This document shows positions 7,148-14,661 of a DNA stretch of 31,679 nucleotides, one piece after another. This DNA comes from a virus. Position numbers and translations under genes: made by a program. Below the pieces are notes generated by a model. It worked only from the letters and a program-made list of their open reading frames with translations. It was not told where the DNA came from and searched no databases. How positions within the stretch are numbered: position 1 is the first letter of the stretch; every line of letters starts with the position of its first letter. The stretch is taken from the IMG/VR virus record IMGVR_UViG_3300026321_000011, positions 1 through 31,679 of that record; one strand, 5' to 3'.

Positions 7148-7718
7148 TTTGTATCATACCTGGAAATCTATCACGTCTGTCCTCGTCTGTCAAGGACATC
7201 AAAAAAGAAACTGTCCACCGCTCCTTATCGGAATGGTTGTACATCACCTCGTGGTCTAGGAAACCTGGCCATATCATAAGGTCAGTTTCTGTGGGGATAT
7301 GCATATGAGTGAAGTTGTGGTAGGGTCTCATCCTATGCATTGCTTCTACTACTGGTGATGGATTATAGAATTGGATAGAACCTGAGTCCTCCTCTGGAAC
7401 TTGCAGGTAATAGGTACCAGCGAAATCTGATTCAGCGTGGTTGTGTCTAGTCTGGTAGGCACCTGTAGGATTAATGTTAACCCACATCCTAGTAATCTTT
7501 AACTTATCATCATACACCTTCATAGCACCCAGTATATAATCTGTAAAATATGGATACTCTTTATGTAAATTCTCCTGTGATCCTATGGTACTATACCCTT
7601 TACCATAAAATATATTATCAAACACACAGAACTCGTGTCTGCGAGAGAGTAAGTTCTCCTTCAGTTGCTTGTGATCCTTGAAGGATTTGCAATCTCTGTA
7701 ATAAGGGGTGTCAAACAT
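7143..7718 (-). CDS. 2OG-Fe(II) oxygenase-like protein, phage 'HxHxE' type
   Basis: The 191-residue protein resembles the family of putative 2OG-Fe(II) oxygenases common in marine phages (TIGR02466-like). The motif RHNHAESDFAGTYYL (91-105) offers His92/His94 and Glu96 as iron ligands, followed by WPGFLDHEVMYN with the distal His156 and RWTVSFLMSL with Arg167 for 2-oxoglutarate. The substrate is unknown. Its start overlaps the end of gp46 by eight bases, so it is the last gene of the gp47-gp46 translational unit. This placement is seen in other T4-like cyanophages and suggests expression with recombination genes. It belongs to a different subgroup from the oxygenase at 42-626. Confidence 0.82.
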   Translation of the reverse strand: MFDTPYYRDCKSFKDHKQLKENLLSRRHEFCVFDNIFYGKGYSTIGSQENLHKEYPYFTDYILGAMKVYDDKLKITRMWVNINPTGAYQTRHNHAESDFAGTYYLQVPEEDSGSIQFYNPSPVVEAMHRMRPYHNFTHMHIPTETDLMIWPGFLDHEVMYNHSDKERWTVSFLMSLTDEDRRDRFPGMIQT

Positions 7719-9429
7719 CTTCTATAATCTTAGAGAATCCATTTACTTTAGCGAACCTGAGTGTACGATTAAACTTATCTGTTAACGATTCACTCTTATG
7801 AGAGATAACAAATATGTTATTAGTTGAATCTAGATTCTTAAGTATCTTAAACAGTTCCTCAGTTGACTGACTGTCTAATGAAGAATCAAATACCTCATCC
7901 AATATAAGGAGGTTGGTAGTAATAGAGTTCTTTAACTTAGCAACGTGCCTCCAAGTAAAGAGTAGTGCTAGGTCAATCTTCTGCTTCTCTCCTTCAGAGA
8001 AGGATGAGTAAGAGAACTTATCACGGTACCTGGATTTTATAACCTCTTGGAACTCTTCGTCAAGAGTGAAATTAATATATGTATCCATATCAGACAGGTG
8101 TCTATTGATAGACTGGTTAATGATAGGGATATATTTTGAAATAATTTTTGCCTTGATACCACCATCCTTTAATAGGGTACCAGCCAATTTATAATCTGCG
8201 GCTAGTTTATTAACATCAGCACAAGCAGATTCCTTTTCATCATACTCCTTCCTCAATTTATCAAGTTCCTCCTGTACACCAGTGATGTCAGGTTGATTAC
8301 TTAAGTCTTTTATTGTAGTAAGAATATCTGTATTAGTCTTCATCAATCTCTTTTCTTCTTGGATAAGAGACTGTACCTCAAACCTATACTCCATAACTGA
8401 CTCGTGATTATCTTTCATAAGAGCCATAGAAGCACGTATCTTTACCAGTTCTTCCTTCAGTTGTTCCGTGGCATCCAATACATCATCCTTCTTTCTACCT
8501 AGAATACCAATCTTCATAGTTCTAAATGTTTCTTCAATGTCCTGAGTACACATAGGACAGGAGGAATTCTCTTGGAAGAACTCAAAGTCCTTAGTAGTTC
8601 TCTCAAGTTTACCTTGTAACCTAGAACGTAGATCCTTTACCTTACTGTACTGTTGTTCTAAGGTTTCAAATTCCCTTTCAGAATCATCCAGTTTTACTAT
8701 TTGCTGTTCTAGTTTATCCTTCTTCCTCTTTACATCTAACATTCGTTCTTCATTGATATCAAACTGACCTTTCTGTAATTCAATTCTCTTATCATTTACA
8801 GCAGTTAAACTATTCAAAGTCTTACACTGTGAGATTATTCTCTCATCAGCAATCTGCAATTCATACTTACAGTCTCTTAGAGACTCATTGTTATCTTTAA
8901 TGCGCTCCTTCAGGAGCATATTCATATGAGAAAAGACTTGTATATCCAGTAGATCTTCAACAACTTCTCTTCTATGTCCAGCAGGAAGTTGCATAAAGGG
9001 AACAAATGTACTACTCCCTAGTATGACCACCTGTGTAAATGACTTGTAGTTAAGCTTGAGTATGTTTTGCTCAAGGTATTTTTGATAGTCTCTATTCGCT
9101 GCGTCCTGATCTAACAAATTACCTTGACGATATATCTCAAGGATCCCAGGCTTTATACCACGTATAACTTTATATTCTATTGTACCAATCTTAAATTCTA
9201 CTTCAACAACACAATCCTTTTCGTTAACAGTATTGACAAGTAGACCCTTACTAATCTTTCTGAATGGCTTATTAAAAAGACAGAAGCACAAGGCATCCAA
9301 CATAGTGGACTTACCAGCACCATTGTTACCAATGATTAAGGTACCTTCATCTTCATTCAATCCGAGTTCTGTAAAATGATTTCCTGTTGATAGGAAGTTT
9401 TTCCAACGGATCTTTTCAAATACAATCAT
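7711..9429 (-). CDS. gp46: Recombination nuclease subunit gp46 (Rad50/SbcC-like ATPase)
   Basis: This is the SMC-like ATPase of the gp46/gp47 exonuclease, which resects DNA ends for recombination-dependent replication and takes part in host DNA breakdown. It has 572 residues (T4: 560). The N-terminus carries Walker A GNNGAGKS (34-41). Two long coiled-coil arms flank a zinc hook CPMC (Cys291 and Cys294). The C-terminus has the ABC signature SFSEGEKQKIDLALLF and Walker B LLILDEVFDSSLD, then the His switch VISHKSE. The start overlaps the stop of the 87-residue gene in ATGA. All catalytic motifs are intact. Confidence 0.96.
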   Translation of the reverse strand: MIVFEKIRWKNFLSTGNHFTELGLNEDEGTLIIGNNGAGKSTMLDALCFCLFNKPFRKISKGLLVNTVNEKDCVVEVEFKIGTIEYKVIRGIKPGILEIYRQGNLLDQDAANRDYQKYLEQNILKLNYKSFTQVVILGSSTFVPFMQLPAGHRREVVEDLLDIQVFSHMNMLLKERIKDNNESLRDCKYELQIADERIISQCKTLNSLTAVNDKRIELQKGQFDINEERMLDVKRKKDKLEQQIVKLDDSEREFETLEQQYSKVKDLRSRLQGKLERTTKDFEFFQENSSCPMCTQDIEETFRTMKIGILGRKKDDVLDATEQLKEELVKIRASMALMKDNHESVMEYRFEVQSLIQEEKRLMKTNTDILTTIKDLSNQPDITGVQEELDKLRKEYDEKESACADVNKLAADYKLAGTLLKDGGIKAKIISKYIPIINQSINRHLSDMDTYINFTLDEEFQEVIKSRYRDKFSYSSFSEGEKQKIDLALLFTWRHVAKLKNSITTNLLILDEVFDSSLDSQSTEELFKILKNLDSTNNIFVISHKSESLTDKFNRTLRFAKVNGFSKIIEDV

Positions 9430-9689
9430 TTAAGGTCTAAAGGAGGAATAACAAAGTCATCAGGTTTGATGATGGAGTAAGCATAACCGTGTGCTAGGCA
9501 ATTGGTTATTACTATATCCTTTTCAACTTCACTTACTTCTAACTTTCGACTGTAGTCTACAGCCTCAAGCATCTGATAATAGCGGTCTGCGTCATCTTTG
9601 TCAATAAAAATTTGCACAACCTTTTGAGGTACACTCTCATCTGTGACAGCGTACACACCACCTGTTCTTTTATCTAGTAAGACGAACAT
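9426..9689 (-). CDS. Conserved small protein between gp47 and gp46 (87 aa)
   Basis: The protein begins MFVLLDKRTGGVYAVTDESV and has an alternating strand-helix pattern (KVVQIFIDKDDADRYYQMLE), ending IIKPDDFVIPPLDLK. It looks like a compact alpha/beta fold, without catalytic motifs I can name. Proteins of this type sit between gp47 and gp46 in T4-like cyanophages, so it may modulate the nuclease complex, but this is from position only. It starts within the gp47 stop (TGATG) and ends in an ATGA overlap with gp46, so all three are one translational unit. Confidence 0.85.
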   Translation of the reverse strand: MFVLLDKRTGGVYAVTDESVPQKVVQIFIDKDDADRYYQMLEAVDYSRKLEVSEVEKDIVITNCLAHGYAYSIIKPDDFVIPPLDLK

Positions 9690-10747
9690 CAGATATTAAT
9701 AGCCTCAGTATACAATGATTTTAAAATCTTTACAACGTTAGGTTTATCAATTGAATCATCTAAGTCATTAACATATTGTTCCAGTATCGTGACAGTATCT
9801 TCCATTTTCACTGCTTCATCTGCTTCTTTTAATTCAAGCGTTACGTCTTCTATGATCTTTAGATCTGCGACACCCACCTCTTGTAAGTGATGAATGTAAC
9901 GATCAAACCAGACCTGGTTTTCCCGATTGTGCACGATTAGCTTTACAAATGATCCAATAAGGCTAGTGCTATCAGGAGGAACATCATAAGATGTGCTGAC
10001 ATCATCGTAGTATACCTTGTTAAAGATATTGTGTGGATTACTGTGGAAGGATAAGCGTAAGTTACTAGTATTTAGTGTATGGAACCCTCTTCTCTGACCG
10101 TAATCACTCCAGTATAATTGGTATGGGTTACCAAGATAGTTTATGTTACCCCTCTTAGACTTCATATGGAAATGACCTGAACATACCAGATCAAATTTCT
10201 CATACCTAGTAGGATCATCACCGTGATCCATTACTATACCAGGCAAAGCCTCAAAAGTTGATAATTCTAAATGTCCGAAACATACATTAGCATCTGACTC
10301 ATCAACCATCTTATGTATTTCTTTCCTATTGTCATCACAGATCCACGGTAACATTAGAATCCTAACACCATTGAATGTTCTATAACAAGGTTCAGTTAGG
10401 ATTTCAATATTATCATACTCACCTAACAACTGTTGAGGTGCATTAGTCTTGATTGTATTCTTATAATAAATGTCGTGGTTACCAATGAGCATAGTCATCT
10501 GAACACCCATCTCCTTGAGAGGGTCAAACCACATATCTCTAGCAGAGTCTAGTGAATGAAAATTAATTGCTTTACGCTTATCAAAGGTATCACCTAAACA
10601 TATTATCTGTTCTATCTTATTCTTTTTTATAAACGGAATTACAGTACCAGAATAAAACTGCTGGTACTTGTCTAGGAATACTTGATTGTCGTTGCGTGCA
10701 CCAAAATGCTGATCAGTTATCAGCAGAATCTTTTTGTTTGATGTCAT
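9689..10747 (-). CDS. gp47: Recombination endonuclease subunit gp47 (Mre11/SbcD-like)
   Basis: This is the metallophosphoesterase partner of gp46. The 352 residues (T4: 339) show the expected metal-binding motifs in order: TDQHFGARND near residue 12, LGDTFDKR, IGNHDIYY, and GHLELS and GHFHMKS for the last His ligands. The complex resects double-strand ends. The ATG at 10747 is preferred over an upstream in-frame TTG. It begins inside the 48-residue gene, overlapping it by 35 bases. An in-frame C-terminal helical region (EADEAVKMEDTVTILEQYV) likely binds the gp46 coiled-coil base. Confidence 0.95.
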   Translation of the reverse strand: MTSNKKILLITDQHFGARNDNQVFLDKYQQFYSGTVIPFIKKNKIEQIICLGDTFDKRKAINFHSLDSARDMWFDPLKEMGVQMTMLIGNHDIYYKNTIKTNAPQQLLGEYDNIEILTEPCYRTFNGVRILMLPWICDDNRKEIHKMVDESDANVCFGHLELSTFEALPGIVMDHGDDPTRYEKFDLVCSGHFHMKSKRGNINYLGNPYQLYWSDYGQRRGFHTLNTSNLRLSFHSNPHNIFNKVYYDDVSTSYDVPPDSTSLIGSFVKLIVHNRENQVWFDRYIHHLQEVGVADLKIIEDVTLELKEADEAVKMEDTVTILEQYVNDLDDSIDKPNVVKILKSLYTEAINI

Positions 10748-10859
10748 ACTCAATAACGATTTTTTTGGATGAACGACCCATAGAGTCTAGAGTTTCGTAC
10801 TCATTAAGAGTACCACCAAGGTATTCTACCACAGTGTCAAGTGTTTGTCTTACATCCAT
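10713..10859 (-). CDS. Small hypothetical protein between gp55 and gp47 (48 aa)
   Basis: The frame starts at an ATG sharing the last base of the gp55 stop codon (TGATG) and reads MDVRQTLDTVVEYLGGTLNE, then DSMGRSSKKIVIEYDIKQKD, before ending inside gp47. It fills the gap between the two genes completely apart from the overlap. Its second half overlaps the first 35 bases of gp47 in another frame. A short helix followed by a basic strand is all that can be seen; no family is recognised. The stop/start junction makes translation likely. Confidence 0.7.
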   Translation of the reverse strand: MDVRQTLDTVVEYLGGTLNEYETLDSMGRSSKKIVIEYDIKQKDSADN

Positions 10860-11338
10860 CAGTTATACCTGTTCCCCATCTCAATTCTATTCTTTATGTT
10901 ATTATAATCTGCAGCGTTGTGATCATCCGTATGAAAGACCTGCTCATATCCAGACTTCTCTATGATCTTTTCCCTAATAGATTGCTGACGTTTCTCCTTA
11001 GCAATCCTTCTTAGGAAAGCATAGTATACTATCTGTGTAAAATATGCGAAGGGGTTTCTGGATTTTCCTGGGTCAAAATTATCTATGTACTGTACACAAT
11101 TCTCTACTCCATCTGATATCATATCTTCCTTGTACATATAGTTGATGAAGTTAGGTCTATATGACAGGTGCGTTGCAATCTTTAGAAAGCAATCTCCCAC
11201 ATACTCATCTATCCTAGGTTTAGATTTTCCCAGATGCTCGGCATCAGAAACTCTACCCTTGTAATTAACTAGGGCTTCTAGGAACTTACCATTATCTACA
11301 TAATGTTGATTCTTGGTTTTACGCATAGCAAATGCCAT
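10859..11338 (-). CDS. gp55: Late-transcription sigma factor gp55
   Basis: This is the phage-encoded sigma-like factor that directs host RNA polymerase to late promoters with a TATAAATA-type -10 element. At 159 residues it is slightly shorter than T4 gp55 (185). The sequence has the cyanophage pattern KTKNQHYVDNGKFLEALVNY at the start, then CFLKIATHLSYRPNFINYMY, ISDGVENCVQYIDNFDP and NPFAYFTQIVYYAFLRRIAK; the last two correspond to sigma region 2, which binds core polymerase and the -10 element. The ATG at 11338 was chosen; an in-frame TTG lies 15 bases upstream. A host-like promoter lies directly in front, fitting expression before the late genes it serves. Confidence 0.93.
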   Translation of the reverse strand: MAFAMRKTKNQHYVDNGKFLEALVNYKGRVSDAEHLGKSKPRIDEYVGDCFLKIATHLSYRPNFINYMYKEDMISDGVENCVQYIDNFDPGKSRNPFAYFTQIVYYAFLRRIAKEKRQQSIREKIIEKSGYEQVFHTDDHNAADYNNIKNRIEMGNRYN

Positions 11339-11363
11339 TATTTTTGCGTGCAATCATAAACAA

Positions 11364-11393
11364 ATTGTAACACCTCTATAGGTATTTTGTCAA
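11364..11393 (-). promoter_or_regulatory. Host-type sigma-70 promoter upstream of gp55
   Basis: On the minus strand there is a perfect -35 box TTGACA (11388-11393), an 18-base spacer and a near-consensus -10 box TACAAT (11364-11369). Transcription would start about 20 bases before the gp55 ATG. It lies in the largest clear intergenic gap of this half of the window (about 120 bases). Confidence 0.75.
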
Positions 11394-11405
11394 GGAGCTT
11401 GACAA
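11387..11405. repeat. Perfect palindrome overlapping the -35 box of the gp55 promoter
   Basis: The sequence TTGTCAAG-gag-CTTGACAA is an inverted repeat with eight-base arms and a three-base centre. One arm contains the -35 hexamer TTGACA. It could bind a dimeric repressor or activator, or fold into a small hairpin in transcripts reading through from uvsW. It has no T run and so is not a terminator. Confidence 0.6.
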
Positions 11406-11459
11406 CAATTCAAAAAATAATTAGACTCAACACTGTCGGGGTTGAAGGGAAACTTATAG

Positions 11460-11921
11460 CTACTGTTTAAATAGGTTCTCTAAGTTTCTACGAGCCTCCT
11501 CTACCTTACCAACGAGACCCATATTTTGATTAACTGGGATCTCTTTATGTTTGATTGAGGCAGGGTCTACACTTTCTCCTTTGAATTCTGATTTAACAAA
11601 TAATTTATACATCGTAATCGTGTCCGACGACATCGGCGCGATGGATAAAATATGATCTTCAGGTATTATAAAAAACTCTTCATCAGAAAAGACCATCCAT
11701 TTTTTTAATCCAATTAAACTAGCCCGTTGACCATCTTTCACCATATCAGTGGCGTGAACCTTGGCAGGTTCTGACACAAATAATAGATCTGTACCTGTGA
11801 TAGTACCTTCTGTCTCTTGCATATCCTCAAAGACAAGCATCTTCGCTAATAGTTCCTCACCATTAGTGAGTTTAACTATACCGAAGAACTCTTCATCGTG
11901 ACGAATGTAACTAATTGCCAT
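11460..11921 (-). CDS. Sm-like (LSm) fold candidate protein
   Basis: The 153-residue protein has the strand pattern of an Sm-like small beta barrel: FFGIVKLTNGEELLAKMLVF (an Sm1-like start with NGEEL), later KKWMVFSDEEFFIIPEDHIL, then SDTITMYKLFVK as closing strand. An Sm-like protein of putative cyanophage origin has been described structurally from marine metagenome data, and this protein resembles what I recall of that group; I could not compare them here. The C-terminal 40 residues (from EFKGESVDP) are an extension with a helix (LVGKVEEARRNLENLFKQ). An Hfq-like RNA role is possible but not shown. It overlaps the end of uvsW by 11 bases and precedes the gp55 promoter. Confidence 0.75.
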   Translation of the reverse strand: MAISYIRHDEEFFGIVKLTNGEELLAKMLVFEDMQETEGTITGTDLLFVSEPAKVHATDMVKDGQRASLIGLKKWMVFSDEEFFIIPEDHILSIAPMSSDTITMYKLFVKSEFKGESVDPASIKHKEIPVNQNMGLVGKVEEARRNLENLFKQ

Positions 11922-13374
11922 TTAAGTTAATTTCCGTGATGGAATAATCAAACTTCTCTTCTTTATACAACTTTATTCTAGCAAATAAATGGTTTAAAGT
12001 CGCGTTATGACTAGAATCATTACTAATATCATCAGCGAAATCATATAGGGTTGCTCTAGATTTAGAGTCGTGCTTCCTTAAAGCACGTCCTATTGATTGT
12101 AAATTTCGTATTCTAGATTTGGATGGAGAAGCGAAAATTACATTGTGCAGGTTACGTATATTGATACCAGTGCTAAAGGTACCATAAGAAGCTAAGATGA
12201 TTGCGTTGTTAGTCTCTTCACATATGTGTCGAACCTCTTCCCGCTCTTCAGCATCAACTCCACCGTGCACAAAAAATAATCTTTTGCTTTTGTTAATACT
12301 ATTTAGCCTATCCCACAATGGGTCTCCGTGTTTTTCGATGAAATTAAATAGCACAAGTGTGTTCCCATTGAGGTCTCGCGCAAGTCCTGTGATGATTTTA
12401 TTCCTTTCTTCATTCGAAACTATATAATCCATTTCTTCTTGATACGTTTCAAAATCTCTGTAAACGTGCTTCAACACTAGGATGTTAATCTTTAGATCAG
12501 ATAGGTGTCCTTCTTTCTGTAATTGTTTTGTTCTTATTACTTGTTCTACTGGTCCAAATAATCCTTCTAGTATCAGTTGGTGGGTTTCCGTACCATCTAG
12601 TGTACCTGTCAACCCTATACGGTACTTACAACCGTGCATCTTAGTAAGGAGTTTTGTTAAACTCTTCGCTTTGAAGAGGTGCGCTTCATCGCCGATAACA
12701 ACATCAAACCTATTAAAGAAATTCCTAGGGTTCTTGTAGACAGACTGCCACGTAGATATGACAACAGGAGACCGTGAATCATAGACGTGTCCTCCGTAGA
12801 CTTTGTTACAATAGTGTTCAGCTTTCCATCCATAAGATTCAAAATCAGTATACATCTGCTCTACTAATGATGTAGTAGGTACAACCAATAGTATTTCTCT
12901 ATTAAATTGTAGGTGCCAACGAATCAAACAATAGATTATAAATGATTTTCCAGACCCAGTTGGTGATAGTAATAACCTACGGTTATACTTGAGAGCTGAA
13001 TAAAGTCCTCGTAGTTGGTAATCTCTTGGCTTAAAAGGCAGACCCAGAGATCTAACAAAACCATATACTGCTGTGGGAGAGATGGCATCGAGGGTGTCGG
13101 TTGGTTTTCCATAGTTTTCACTGTCCTTAATAGTGTAATCATAACGTTTCTTATTCAACCACTCTGTTAAGTAATCATATAATCCAACATACAGTTCCCC
13201 AGTACCAGGAGAGTACAAACGAATCTTACCATCCCAGTACTTATATCTTCTCTGTCTCTGAAGAAAGGCAGCATTAGGTACATCAAATGTAAAGTAATCT
13301 GCCAGTTCCTGATGGATATACTGTTCAGTATCTACCCTGAGATAGACCTCATTCTTTTTTGAAATGACAGTCAT
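11911..13374 (-). CDS. uvsW: ATP-dependent DNA/RNA helicase UvsW
   Basis: UvsW is the SF2 helicase that unwinds R-loops and branch-migrates recombination intermediates, switching T4-like phages from origin-dependent to recombination-dependent replication. The 487 residues (T4: about 500) contain an N-terminal DNA-binding region (FLQRQRRYKYWDGKIRLYSP), Q-like segment KPRDYQLRGLYSAL, motif I SPTGSGKS, motif Ia VVPTTSLVEQM, motif II GDEAHLF, motif III GLTGTLDG, and motif VI QSIGRALRKHD. All are intact. The ATG overlaps the uvsY stop (TAATG). It pairs with uvsY as in other cyanophages. Confidence 0.96.
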   Translation of the reverse strand: MTVISKKNEVYLRVDTEQYIHQELADYFTFDVPNAAFLQRQRRYKYWDGKIRLYSPGTGELYVGLYDYLTEWLNKKRYDYTIKDSENYGKPTDTLDAISPTAVYGFVRSLGLPFKPRDYQLRGLYSALKYNRRLLLSPTGSGKSFIIYCLIRWHLQFNREILLVVPTTSLVEQMYTDFESYGWKAEHYCNKVYGGHVYDSRSPVVISTWQSVYKNPRNFFNRFDVVIGDEAHLFKAKSLTKLLTKMHGCKYRIGLTGTLDGTETHQLILEGLFGPVEQVIRTKQLQKEGHLSDLKINILVLKHVYRDFETYQEEMDYIVSNEERNKIITGLARDLNGNTLVLFNFIEKHGDPLWDRLNSINKSKRLFFVHGGVDAEEREEVRHICEETNNAIILASYGTFSTGINIRNLHNVIFASPSKSRIRNLQSIGRALRKHDSKSRATLYDFADDISNDSSHNATLNHLFARIKLYKEEKFDYSITEINLNGN

Positions 13375-13802
13375 TAGAATCCCGCTTCAAATCTTCTATG
13401 CTCTAGAGCATTTTTAATGTGATACGTTCTACTGTTTATCTGCCTCAATATACCATCAATATAATTTATGACAGTTTCAAAGTACTCTATCCTCAGTACC
13501 TGTGTTCTTATATCGTCATCAGCTTCTATAAACTTCTGAAGATCACCCTTAAGAATTTTTAAGTCAAAAGGATTCTCCTTGTAAGTCTCTGGTGAAGCCT
13601 TACCGTTGTAGTAAATCCATTTATCTCTCAATATTATTTTCAACTTCGACTTATTCTCTGCCAGTATCAAATTATATTTGGAATAAAAATCCATATACTT
13701 AGCGTGAAGAGAAGGGATCTTTAAAGACTCCTGATCCAATTTCTCATCATCAATGATACAGTCAGCAGCCCATTGCTGCTTCACATTTTCAAGGGGATCC
13801 AT
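13374..13802 (-). CDS. uvsY: Recombination mediator UvsY
   Basis: This is the loader that helps the UvsX recombinase displace gp32 from single-stranded DNA. The 142 residues (T4: 137) begin MDPLENVKQQWAADCIIDDE, which matches the cyanophage UvsY start, continue with a mainly helical middle (YMDFYSKYNLILAENKSKLK), and end with a basic helix (RQINSRTYHIKNALEHRRFE). It lies directly upstream of uvsW, which supports the call. The spacing from gp3 is six bases, so recombination genes follow directly on a tail gene here. Confidence 0.9.
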   Translation of the reverse strand: MDPLENVKQQWAADCIIDDEKLDQESLKIPSLHAKYMDFYSKYNLILAENKSKLKIILRDKWIYYNGKASPETYKENPFDLKILKGDLQKFIEADDDIRTQVLRIEYFETVINYIDGILRQINSRTYHIKNALEHRRFEAGF

Positions 13803-13808
13803 AATGTA

Positions 13809-14366
13809 TTATTGTAATTTGTTTATTTGTTGTCCGTTTAGATTTTGTACTTGGTATGAAAGATAATTAAAATCTACCTGAGCACTGAAGTATTCTGTGT
13901 CAGATAAGTTACCATCAAATTCCAGAGTGGTTAAATTAGTAGGAATTAAATCTCTAAAGTATATCTGGAACTTGGGTTGAAAATTAGAACTTAAAACAAA
14001 TAGGGTACCATCAGCATAATTGAAATTACCAAGCTCTGAAGCAGGTCTATTCATCTCAACTGCATCTAGGTTGGCACGCTCTGCATAATTATCAGGAGTT
14101 GCCAGACCTCTCATCCAGTTGTGCATTATCATATAGTTCTCAAGATCCTCATCCACCATAAACCTTAAGGAGAATGGCTGATAGGTCATCATACCTTCTC
14201 TAAAAGTTGTACGATAAGGGGTAGGTTGTTGAACCTCACCTACTGATATACCTGGAATATTAGCTGCTTGAGCAAAATATGCCACCTTAGGATACTTACC
14301 CAATGTAAAGCGGAAGCCACCTGGACTTAAGAAATTCCTATTAGCGATTTGCGATGTGAAAGACAT
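13809..14366 (-). CDS. gp3: Tail completion protein gp3 (tail-tube-like fold)
   Basis: This 185-residue protein (T4 gp3: 176) sits at the position where T4-like cyanophages carry gp3, which terminates and stabilises the tail tube. It starts MSFTSQIANRNFLSPGGFRF and then shows a block (FAQAANIPGISVGEVQQPTP, later TYQPFSLRFMVDEDL and W) that lines up with the tail tube protein gp19 in this same window. A tube-like fold is therefore likely. Other tube-like proteins in T4 are gp48 and gp54 of the baseplate, but those are much longer. A CTAAATA late motif lies 31 bases upstream. Confidence 0.75.
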   Translation of the reverse strand: MSFTSQIANRNFLSPGGFRFTLGKYPKVAYFAQAANIPGISVGEVQQPTPYRTTFREGMMTYQPFSLRFMVDEDLENYMIMHNWMRGLATPDNYAERANLDAVEMNRPASELGNFNYADGTLFVLSSNFQPKFQIYFRDLIPTNLTTLEFDGNLSDTEYFSAQVDFNYLSYQVQNLNGQQINKLQ

Positions 14367-14396
14367 TAACTATTTTAGTGGTCATCCGTCCAACAC

Positions 14397-14403
14397 TATT
14401 TAG
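14397..14403 (-). promoter_or_regulatory. Late promoter motif (CTAAATA) before gp3
   Basis: CTAAATA, the variant of the late -10 element reported in cyanophages, lies on the minus strand 31 bases before the gp3 ATG and immediately before the stop of the 54-residue gene. Position and orientation fit a gp55-dependent promoter. Confidence 0.6.
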
Positions 14404-14404
14404 C

Positions 14405-14569
14405 TTACATATAAAACTCTTCTAGAATATCGAGTGTCTTATTAAGATACTTTTCTGCACCTATACACTCCCATTCCCCCATCTCATTTCTTGTACATTT
14501 ATCAGCTAGCTCTATTTTGAGGCGTGTGAGCTTAGCAGTCATTGTAACTTTATCTAGTCTACCGTTCAT
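14405..14569 (-). CDS. Small hypothetical protein (54 aa) after gp23
   Basis: The frame is open from 14611, but a late promoter (14593-14600) lies inside that extension, so the ATG at 14569 is chosen, giving MNGRLDKVTMTAKLTRLKIE and a Cys-containing middle (DKCTRNEMGEWECIGAEKYL). A second ATG at 14542 (second Met of the motif VTMTAK) is also possible. It looks like two helices joined by a loop with two Cys residues spaced nine apart. No family is recognised. It stands alone between the gp23 terminator and gp3, each with its own late motif. Confidence 0.65.
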   Translation of the reverse strand: MNGRLDKVTMTAKLTRLKIELADKCTRNEMGEWECIGAEKYLNKTLDILEEFYM

Positions 14570-14592
14570 TGTTCGGTACCATTCGACAATTA

Positions 14593-14600
14593 TATTTATA
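14593..14600 (-). promoter_or_regulatory. Late promoter (TATAAATA)
   Basis: A perfect T4 late consensus TATAAATA on the minus strand, located just after the gp23 terminator and 24 bases before the ATG of the 54-residue gene. It would restart transcription toward gp3, uvsY and uvsW after termination. Confidence 0.7.
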
Positions 14601-14609
14601 ATTATAGAC

Positions 14610-14636
14610 AAAAAAAGAGACCCTTGCGGGTCTCTT
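14610..14636 (-). terminator. Rho-independent terminator after gp23
   Basis: On the minus strand the nine-base arms AAGAGACCC and GGGTCTCTT enclose a GCAA tetraloop and are followed by a run of T residues. It lies 26 bases past the gp23 stop codon and is the strongest terminator in the window, expected to isolate the highly expressed capsid gene from downstream genes. Confidence 0.92.
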
Positions 14637-14661
14637 GTCTTGAAGTAAGAATATATGCTTC

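Noticed and set aside
12300-12306. CTAAATA late motif inside uvsW
   Set aside because: It lies within a coding region far from any gene start; the seven-base motif occurs by chance in A/T-rich DNA. Similar hits inside cobS (near 3870) and gp14 (near 29986) were dropped for the same reason.
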